This document shows positions 14,572-19,241 of a stretch of DNA of 19,241 nt, piece by piece. Under the pieces are notes generated by a model. The model made no database searches, was not told the DNA's origin, and saw nothing but the letters and a program-made list of their open reading frames with translations. Made by a program: the position numbers and the translations under genes. The DNA comes from Patescibacteria group bacterium (GTDB lineage Bacteria; Patescibacteriota; Patescibacteriia; S139-126), in contig WFTD01000053.1 in the NCBI GenBank assembly GCA_015485755.1, forward strand, positions 1 to 19,241. Direction: 5' to 3'. Each line of letters opens with the position of its first letter. Position 1 is the stretch's first letter.

Positions 14572-14910
14572 ATGGGATTAATTTGGCGTTGGGTGCTCAA
14601 TGCGTTGGGATTGATACTGGTGGCTTATTTATTGCCAGGTATGCAGGTTGATAGTTTTTATATAGCTTTGATAACTGCGTTATTGTTGGGCATTATTAAT
14701 ATAACGATTAAGCCGTTGTTATTATTTTTTACTTTGCCGATAACTATTTTAACCTTTGGTTTATTTGCTTTTGTTGTTAATGCTTTGCTGCTATGGTTTG
14801 TTTCTTCTTTTGTTGATGGTTTTTTTGTGGCAGATTTTGTCACAGCTTTGTTGGCTTCGGTGCTGTTGTCAATATTTTCATGGTTATCATACAAACTTAT
14901 TGCTAAGTAA
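14572..14910 (+). CDS. Phage_holin_4_2/YvlD-family membrane protein
   Basis: A 112-aa integral membrane protein with about four hydrophobic segments. It matches the chromosomal family named after holins: N-terminal 'RWVLNALGLILVAYLLPG' (6-23), then 'ALITALLLGIINITIKPLL' (32-50), 'LPITILTFGLFAFVVNALLL' (55-74) and a final 'ALLASVLLSIFSWL'. The N-I-x-I-K-P and N-A-L residues are family hallmarks. These proteins are widespread in bacteria, are not phage-derived in most genomes, and have no proven biochemical role. It begins 25 nt after the surface protein gene, without a Shine-Dalgarno or clear promoter, so it may be transcribed by read-through. The next gene follows after 6 nt. Confidence 0.88.
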   Translation: MGLIWRWVLNALGLILVAYLLPGMQVDSFYIALITALLLGIINITIKPLLLFFTLPITILTFGLFAFVVNALLLWFVSSFVDGFFVADFVTALLASVLLSIFSWLSYKLIAK

Positions 14911-14916
14911 AATAAT

Positions 14917-15525
14917 ATGGCCAAAAGGATGCAACAGAATAAGTTATTGACAGATTTAATCCCTAAATTAAGGCAGGAATTTGTTTTGGTTATTTTTTTG
15001 ATGTTTGCTTTTGCCGTTTCCCAATTATCAACCACAGTAGTTATAAGGTCGCTGCTCTATTCTATTATTTTATTTGGGTTGATCGTTTGGCTCACCAAAG
15101 TTTTTGTAGAGGATAGTTTTGGCAAATATTACAACAATATCATTTTTTTGATGGTGGCTTTCAGTCTGCTGTTGGCGGGCTGGTATGGATTTAACCAATA
15201 TTATGACAGAATAACAAGTTGGGGATCTTATTCGCTTGTGCAGTATTTGTATTTATTTTTTCCAACTTTTGTTGGGGTTGAAGGAGTGTTAATGCTGGCC
15301 GCTTTATTGGGACAGGGGCTGTTTAATTTTGACTTAAACAGCAAGATAGATGTTGACCGTCCTTTGGTTGGCGATTTTGTCGTTGTGGCTTTGGCCACAG
15401 TAGTGTTAATATTTTTGGGCAATTTTGTAATGAATTTCCCTTGGTATTTAAATATTTGTCTGGCTCTCACAGTGAATTTGATTATTATTAACCAATTTGG
15501 CGGTCAGACAATTAAATCTGATTGA
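14917..15525 (+). CDS. Hypothetical polytopic membrane protein
   Basis: A 202-aa protein I cannot assign to a family. About six hydrophobic segments are visible (roughly 21-37, 43-60, 74-92, 106-131, 150-171, 175-193), with a short basic N-terminus ('AKRMQQNK') and a hydrophilic loop 'NSKIDVDRPLVGD'. No catalytic or transporter motif stands out. It starts 6 nt after the YvlD-like gene. Its stop TGA overlaps the ATG of the MEMO gene by one base (TGATG), typical of coupled translation. An ATG at 14929 is a possible later start. A role together with the neighbouring membrane protein is inferred only from adjacency. Confidence 0.75.
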   Translation: MAKRMQQNKLLTDLIPKLRQEFVLVIFLMFAFAVSQLSTTVVIRSLLYSIILFGLIVWLTKVFVEDSFGKYYNNIIFLMVAFSLLLAGWYGFNQYYDRITSWGSYSLVQYLYLFFPTFVGVEGVLMLAALLGQGLFNFDLNSKIDVDRPLVGDFVVVALATVVLIFLGNFVMNFPWYLNICLALTVNLIIINQFGGQTIKSD

Positions 15526-16367
15526 TGATACTAAAGTTGAGACAACCGGCTGTAGCAGGTCAATTTTATCCGGCTGACGCGCGCGAACTGCAAGAGATGT
15601 TGTCAAATTTTTTGGGGCAGGCGCAGCAAGCAAGGAAAGATTATTTTCCTCGTGTTATTATTGTTCCGCATGCTGGGTATATTTTTTCTGGGCAAGTAGC
15701 TGCTTATGCCTATCAGGTAGTAAAACAAGCTGATTTTAAGCGGGTTATTATTTTGGGGGTTAGTCATTACTATCCCTTTAACGGCATAGCTTTGTCAGGG
15801 TGTCAGTTGTGGGAGACGCCGCTTGGAACAGCAAAGGTTGACCAACAAACAAATCAATCCTTTTTAAATATTAGCTCGGAGGCTTTTATTAACGATGACA
15901 TCCACCGTCCAGAACATTCTCTAGAGGTTCAATTGCCTTTTTTGCAATATTGTTTATCTGATTTTGCTATTGTTCCTTTGTTGCTTGGCGGTGAAGATAA
16001 AACAACCCTTGACTTTTTATCAGGCAAATTATCAGACTTATTGGCAAGTCGTGAAGTTTTATTGGTGGTTAGCTCTGACCTTTCTCATTATCCTGATTAT
16101 AATACTGCCGTAGAGGCTGATAAAAGGTTGTTGGGTGCTATTGTTAAGGGAGGGTATAATGGGTTTATTTCTGTTTACCAGCGATTAGAAAAAGAGTTTC
16201 CTTATATTGACACCTTTGCCTGTGGACGGGCGGCTATTTTAACCGCTTTGCAAATAGCAGAGATAATGAAGCTAAAAAGTGAGTTGCTTCATTATGCCAA
16301 TTCTGGCGACTCTCCATGGGGAGACAAAGAAAGGGTAGTTGGCTATGGCGCGGTAGTTTTTTATTGA
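15525..16367 (+). CDS. amrB: MEMO1-family protein (AmmeMemoRadiSam system protein B)
   Basis: A 280-aa MEMO-family protein, related to extradiol dioxygenases and reported in humans to bind iron or copper. Conserved blocks are 'RQPAVAGQFYP' (6-16), 'IVPHAGYIFSG' (46-56), 'ILGVSHYYPF' (76-85), 'EHSLEVQLPFLQ' (130-141), 'SSDLSHYPD' (183-191), 'DTFACGR' (229-235) and 'NSGDSPWGD' (259-267). The predicted metal site is H49, H81 and C233, equivalent to H49, H81 and C244 of human MEMO1. An in-frame TTG at 15522 adds one residue, but the ATG at 15525, overlapping the previous stop as TGATG, is preferred. The AMMECR1 partner gene follows after 18 nt. The third, radical SAM member of the AmmeMemoRadiSam set is not in the window. 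Confidence 0.93.
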   Translation: MILKLRQPAVAGQFYPADARELQEMLSNFLGQAQQARKDYFPRVIIVPHAGYIFSGQVAAYAYQVVKQADFKRVIILGVSHYYPFNGIALSGCQLWETPLGTAKVDQQTNQSFLNISSEAFINDDIHRPEHSLEVQLPFLQYCLSDFAIVPLLLGGEDKTTLDFLSGKLSDLLASREVLLVVSSDLSHYPDYNTAVEADKRLLGAIVKGGYNGFISVYQRLEKEFPYIDTFACGRAAILTALQIAEIMKLKSELLHYANSGDSPWGDKERVVGYGAVVFY

Positions 16368-16385
16368 ATTTTATTAAAAAATTTT

Positions 16386-16967
16386 ATGGATAATAGCAAT
16401 GAAAGCAGGGATTTAAATAAGACTGAACAGCGTTTAGCTTTGCAGTTGGCCAGGCAGACATTGGAAAATTATTTTTTAGGTAAGGATATTTCAATTGACT
16501 TGTCTTCTTTTCCTATTTTTAGACAACCGCGAGGCGTATTTATGACTTTACATAAAAAAGATACGGGTAAATTGAGAGGGTGTGTTGGTCAGGTGGTAGC
16601 AGTGGAGCCTTTGGGTGAGGCAATAAAACAAATGGCAATTGCAGCGGCCATTGATGATCCGCGCTTCCCTCCTTTGACACATGCTGAACTCAATCAGGTA
16701 AGAATTGAAATTTCAGTTTTGTCGCCTTTGCGCAAGATTGACTTTCCCGATCAAATTGAATTAGGCAAACATGGAGTTTTGATTAGGCAAGGTTTGAAAA
16801 GTGGCGTGTTTTTGCCCCAAGTGGCCAAAGAAACTGGTTGGGATCTTGCTACTTTTATGTCGCGTTTATGCACTGATAAAGCTGGCCTTGAGCCTGATGC
16901 TTGGCAAAATGGCAGCGTTGAAATATATATTTTTACTGTTCAGACATTTACTGAAAATGACTCATAA
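16386..16967 (+). CDS. amrA: AMMECR1-domain protein (AmmeMemoRadiSam system protein A)
   Basis: A 193-aa AMMECR1-family protein. The signature 'KLRGCVGQV' (62-70) carries the near-invariant LRGCxG motif, and 'AIAAAIDDPRFPPLTHAELN' followed by 'VRIEISVLSPLRKI' gives the rest of the domain core. C-terminal blocks 'GVFLPQVAKETGWD' and 'FMSRLCTDKAGLEPDAW' are also typical, and length fits the family. The function is unproven; recurrent association with MEMO and a radical SAM enzyme suggests a shared modification or redox pathway. It follows amrB by 18 nt and no Shine-Dalgarno is visible. A separate promoter for the hydrogenase genes begins 5 nt after its stop. Confidence 0.93.
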   Translation: MDNSNESRDLNKTEQRLALQLARQTLENYFLGKDISIDLSSFPIFRQPRGVFMTLHKKDTGKLRGCVGQVVAVEPLGEAIKQMAIAAAIDDPRFPPLTHAELNQVRIEISVLSPLRKIDFPDQIELGKHGVLIRQGLKSGVFLPQVAKETGWDLATFMSRLCTDKAGLEPDAWQNGSVEIYIFTVQTFTENDS

Positions 16968-16971
16968 TTTT

Positions 16972-17000
16972 TTGCTTATTTTTATTTATTTATTTATAAT
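16972..17000 (+). promoter_or_regulatory. Sigma-70-like promoter of the hydrogenase genes
   Basis: TTGCTT (16972-16977), a 17-nt spacer, TATAAT (16995-17000). A weak Shine-Dalgarno TGAGG (17006-17010) precedes the ATG at 17022. This suggests the hydrogenase is transcribed separately from amrBA. Confidence 0.65.
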
Positions 17001-17021
17001 ATAGCTGAGGATAATTTTTTT

Positions 17022-17510
17022 ATGCCAAATCATAAAAAGTTAAAAATCGGCTGGTTTTCATTTACTTGCTGTGAAGACAGCACAATTTTATTTACTGAAC
17101 TTATGAATGACCATTGGCAAGAATGGGTAAAAGTTTTGGATGTGCGTCATGCCAAAGTTTTGCAAAGTGACAATGTGTTGGATGAGCTTGACGTGGCTTT
17201 TGTGGAAGGAGCGATTTCTGCTCCTGACCAAGAAAAGAAATTAAAAGAAATACGCCAAAAATCAAAGAAGTTAATAGCGATTGGCGCTTGTGCTGTTACT
17301 GGAATGCCATCAGCGCAGCGCAATGAATTTCCTGAAGAAATAAGGGAAGAAATAAACTTTCTTATTGAACGATTTCACTATGGAGACAAGGTAAAGCGAT
17401 TAGATGAGGTGGTTAAGGTAGATGATAAAGTTCCTGGCTGCCCTATGAATGAAAAGAAATTTTTAGAAGTGCTGGAACAGGCACTAAAAGAGTTTGGTAT
17501 TGTTAATTAA
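17022..17510 (+). CDS. [NiFe] hydrogenase small subunit with NuoB-like tandem cysteines
   Basis: A 162-aa cytoplasmic small subunit of the NuoB/hydrogenase family, with no twin-arginine signal. It should hold one electron-relay [4Fe-4S] cluster next to the NiFe site. The protein has exactly four cysteines: the pair C16-C17 in 'FTCCEDST', C90 in 'GACAVTG' and C140 in 'VPGCPM'. The last two are classical positions. The first two are adjacent, as in complex I NuoB ('ACCAxE'), instead of the CxxC usual in hydrogenases. It is short for a hydrogenase small subunit and lacks the C-terminal region that binds medial and distal clusters in group 1 enzymes. The large subunit gene starts 9 nt downstream. 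No diaphorase or ferredoxin-like subunit gene adjoins it. Confidence 0.87.
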   Translation: MPNHKKLKIGWFSFTCCEDSTILFTELMNDHWQEWVKVLDVRHAKVLQSDNVLDELDVAFVEGAISAPDQEKKLKEIRQKSKKLIAIGACAVTGMPSAQRNEFPEEIREEINFLIERFHYGDKVKRLDEVVKVDDKVPGCPMNEKKFLEVLEQALKEFGIVN

Positions 17511-17519
17511 TTATTTTAT

Positions 17520-18812
17520 ATGCATTTAGTAAATTTTGATTTTACTTTAGATGAGGTTACCAAGGTAGAAGGCAGCGCTGGTCTTGAGGTCAAGGTTAAG
17601 GATGGCAAGGTTGAGTACGCCAAGTTTAAAATCCAAGACTACAAAAGGTTTTATACTCAGGCGATGCGAGGCAAGCCAGTAGCGGCCATTCCCCAGCTTT
17701 TATCTCGGATTTGCGGCACTTGTTCAATTGCGCATTTGATTGCTAGCATTGAGGCAGTTGAAAAAACTTTGGGGTTTGAACCGTCTGAGCAAACCAAAAT
17801 TTTACGGACGCTTACTTATCACGGCCTTATTATTCGTGATCACGCTCTTCATCTTTATATATTTGTTTTGCCAGATTTGTTTGGTAAAGATTCTTTGTTG
17901 GAGTTTGATGACAATGATAAAGTGCAGCATCAGTTATTGCATGATGCTTTTGCGGTAAAAGCGGCTGGTAATCATTTGGCAATTTTAGTAGCTGGACGCA
18001 GCGTTCATGCTCCCTATCCAGTAGCTGGCGGTTTTTTGCATACACCTGAACAAAGTAAAATACCAGATGTAATTAAAGAATTGGAAGAAATCAGACCAGC
18101 TGTTTTGCGTTTGATTAAGGTTTATGCGGAAAGCCCTTTTGTCTTAGAGCGGGAGACAAATTACTTAGCGCTTAAAGCTAATCCTTTTTCATATTTAGAG
18201 GGTCAGCTTTATGATAATGACGGATTGGTGGCAGAAGAGAGCGGTTTTCGCGATCATTTAGAGCATGTGGTCAAACCTTATTCTCAGGCCTCAGCTTATA
18301 CTTTTGAAGGAAAGCCATATCGGGTAGGAGCGCTTGCTCGGCTCAATTTGAACAAAGAGGCCCTCCATCCTCGTACCAGGGAAGATGCAGGTTTTGCTCT
18401 TAAATTTTTTCCTTCTGATAATATTTATCACAATAACTTAGCACAAGCGATTGAGATCTTGCATTCGGTTGATGAAAGTATTGATATTTTAAAATCATTT
18501 AAGTTCAAAGAGGAAAAGCCGCAAAAATTGGAAATGAAAGCAGCCTCAGGGGTGGGGGTAGTTGAGGCGCCACGCGGTACTTTATACCATAAATTGGTAG
18601 TAGATGAAAAAGGGGTTGTTGAGGAAGGTGAGGTAATTGTGCCAACTGGCCAAAATCAAATTGCAATTGAGCTTGATATCGCCAGATACATTCAGGAAAA
18701 TTTAGACAAGCCCAAAGAGGAATTAAGACGAGGATGTGAGCAGATTATCAGGGCTTATGACCCCTGCATGAGCTGCGCTTCTCATTTTCTTAAAGTAAAG
18801 TGGATAAAATAG
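17520..18812 (+). CDS. [NiFe] hydrogenase large (catalytic) subunit, group 3-like
   Basis: A 430-aa subunit carrying the NiFe active site for reversible H2 oxidation or H+ reduction. The N-terminal 'EVTKVEGSAGLEV' (12-24) supplies the conserved glutamate region. The L1 motif 'RICGTC' (63-68) gives C65 and C68, and the L2 motif 'DPCMSC' (414-419) gives C416 and C419, so all four nickel ligands are present. 'VEAPRGTLYH' and 'VPTGQNQIAIELDI' are typical of cytoplasmic group 3 enzymes; exact subgroup is not certain. After C419 the protein ends 'ASHFLKVKWIK', so cleavage after H422 would release an eight-residue tail. The codons for that tail overlap the 3' end of the maturation protease gene on the other strand. 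It pairs with the small subunit 9 nt upstream. Confidence 0.93.
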   Translation: MHLVNFDFTLDEVTKVEGSAGLEVKVKDGKVEYAKFKIQDYKRFYTQAMRGKPVAAIPQLLSRICGTCSIAHLIASIEAVEKTLGFEPSEQTKILRTLTYHGLIIRDHALHLYIFVLPDLFGKDSLLEFDDNDKVQHQLLHDAFAVKAAGNHLAILVAGRSVHAPYPVAGGFLHTPEQSKIPDVIKELEEIRPAVLRLIKVYAESPFVLERETNYLALKANPFSYLEGQLYDNDGLVAEESGFRDHLEHVVKPYSQASAYTFEGKPYRVGALARLNLNKEALHPRTREDAGFALKFFPSDNIYHNNLAQAIEILHSVDESIDILKSFKFKEEKPQKLEMKAASGVGVVEAPRGTLYHKLVVDEKGVVEEGEVIVPTGQNQIAIELDIARYIQENLDKPKEELRRGCEQIIRAYDPCMSCASHFLKVKWIK

Positions 18813-19167
18813 AGGCGGTTTCTTTTAAGGCGGTGTCCTTATCATATCCCATCGGTATCCCAATAATGTGGATAGCGGTGTTTTTTTTAACTTTTTGAAT
18901 AAGCTTTAGCTGCCAAGTCAGGTCAAAGTCATGCAAGGTAGTGCGATTGGTAGCAGAGTTGATTTGGTTTGGCTTTAGCAGGGCTACTTTTTTTAATCCT
19001 TGGACAGTGTCAATAATAATCCAAGGATCGCTTGGCGGCAGGTCAAATTCATAGGGGTCAAGATGAGCAAAACTAACCTGCGGAAATATTTTTTTTAACT
19101 CAGGCAAAATTTTTACAGGCAAGTTGTCTTTTTCTAAATCGGGATTGCCAAAGACAGTTACAATCAT
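18790..19167 (-). CDS. Hydrogenase maturation protease (HyaD/HycI family)
   Basis: A 125-aa nickel-dependent endopeptidase-type protein that would remove the C-terminal tail of the hydrogenase large subunit after nickel insertion. 'VFGNPDLEKDN' (5-15) corresponds to the family GNxxxxDD/DE motif, 'WIIIDTV' (49-55) to the second metal-ligand strand and 'TTLHDFDL' (76-83) to the histidine motif, closing with 'IHIIGIP' (99-105). D14, D53 and H79 match the metal ligands E16, D62 and H93 of E. coli HybD. It is shorter than the usual 150-170 aa. The gene is convergent with the large subunit, with a 23-nt 3' overlap. The 74 nt upstream to the window edge are extremely AT-rich and hold no promoter I would defend. 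Confidence 0.83.
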   Translation of the reverse strand: MIVTVFGNPDLEKDNLPVKILPELKKIFPQVSFAHLDPYEFDLPPSDPWIIIDTVQGLKKVALLKPNQINSATNRTTLHDFDLTWQLKLIQKVKKNTAIHIIGIPMGYDKDTALKETASILSTLL

Positions 19168-19241
19168 AGGGGTGTTTATAAATAGTATTGATTTTTTGTG
19201 TATTTTAATATATTTTATTATTACATATATTTTAACAGTAA

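Noticed and set aside
14572..14910. Holin name of the 112-aa membrane protein as evidence for a prophage.
   Set aside because: The Phage_holin_4_2/YvlD family is common on bacterial chromosomes, and no other phage gene is present.
14658..15035. Minus-strand frame of 125 codons opposite two membrane protein genes.
   Set aside because: Asparagine/lysine-rich complement of hydrophobic codons; no motif and both plus-strand genes are well supported.
19168..19241. Promoter for the protease gene in the right-hand AT-rich edge.
   Set aside because: Several TATAAT-like strings occur by composition alone; none has a supporting -35 or spacing.

Overview
The window looks like a piece of a small, AT-rich, gene-dense bacterial genome from the Candidate Phyla Radiation (Patescibacteria), probably one of the Parcubacteria-like lineages. 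The support is indirect. UGA is used as a stop, so this is not the recoded SR1/Gracilibacteria genetic code. Genes are packed with little or negative spacing, and few starts have a Shine-Dalgarno sequence. The 714-aa surface protein carries a duplicated 'LKGRILLQVENKGQAWY' domain, which I associate with CPR cell-surface proteins. An archaeal/CPR-type Elp3 and a minimal [NiFe] hydrogenase fit the same picture. I see no rRNA, tRNA, CRISPR array, insertion sequence or prophage, and no gene-free stretch above 300 bases.

Layout: (1) 1-2230, a GT-A-fold glycosyltransferase resembling mannosylglycerate synthase and an unrecognised 308-aa protein, closed by a strong terminator. (2) 2247-5340, a PIG-L/LmbE deacetylase convergent with elp3, and elp3 divergent from a Trm9/ALKBH8-like tRNA methyltransferase, with the two start codons only 2 nt apart. 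(3) 5379-9098, a tight envelope operon: a bactofilin-like beta-helix membrane protein, two small anchored proteins sharing a WQxDFxxWQ motif, and a membrane-anchored heparinase-like lyase. (4) 9095-10399, glycerate 2-kinase on the minus strand. (5) 10558-12289, a Fur/PerR-family regulator with a palindromic operator at its own start, a D-lactate dehydrogenase and a three-cysteine ferredoxin. (6) 12310-14546, a terminator whose descending arm forms the -35 box of the next promoter, then the large secreted surface protein. (7) 14572-16967, two membrane proteins, then MEMO (AmrB) and AMMECR1 (AmrA). (8) 16972-19167, a promoter, the small and large subunits of a two-gene cytoplasmic [NiFe] hydrogenase, and its maturation protease on the opposite strand.

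How it works together: D-lactate dehydrogenase, ferredoxin and hydrogenase suggest fermentative disposal of electrons as lactate and H2, with the Fur/PerR protein as a plausible metal or peroxide sensor for oxygen-labile Fe-S/NiFe proteins. The most notable candidate system is the elp3/Trm9-like pair. In eukaryotes Elp3 makes cm5U at tRNA wobble position 34 and Trm9 (with Trm112) methylates it to mcm5U. Adjacent homologues of both in a bacterium would be a compact version of a pathway usually considered eukaryotic.
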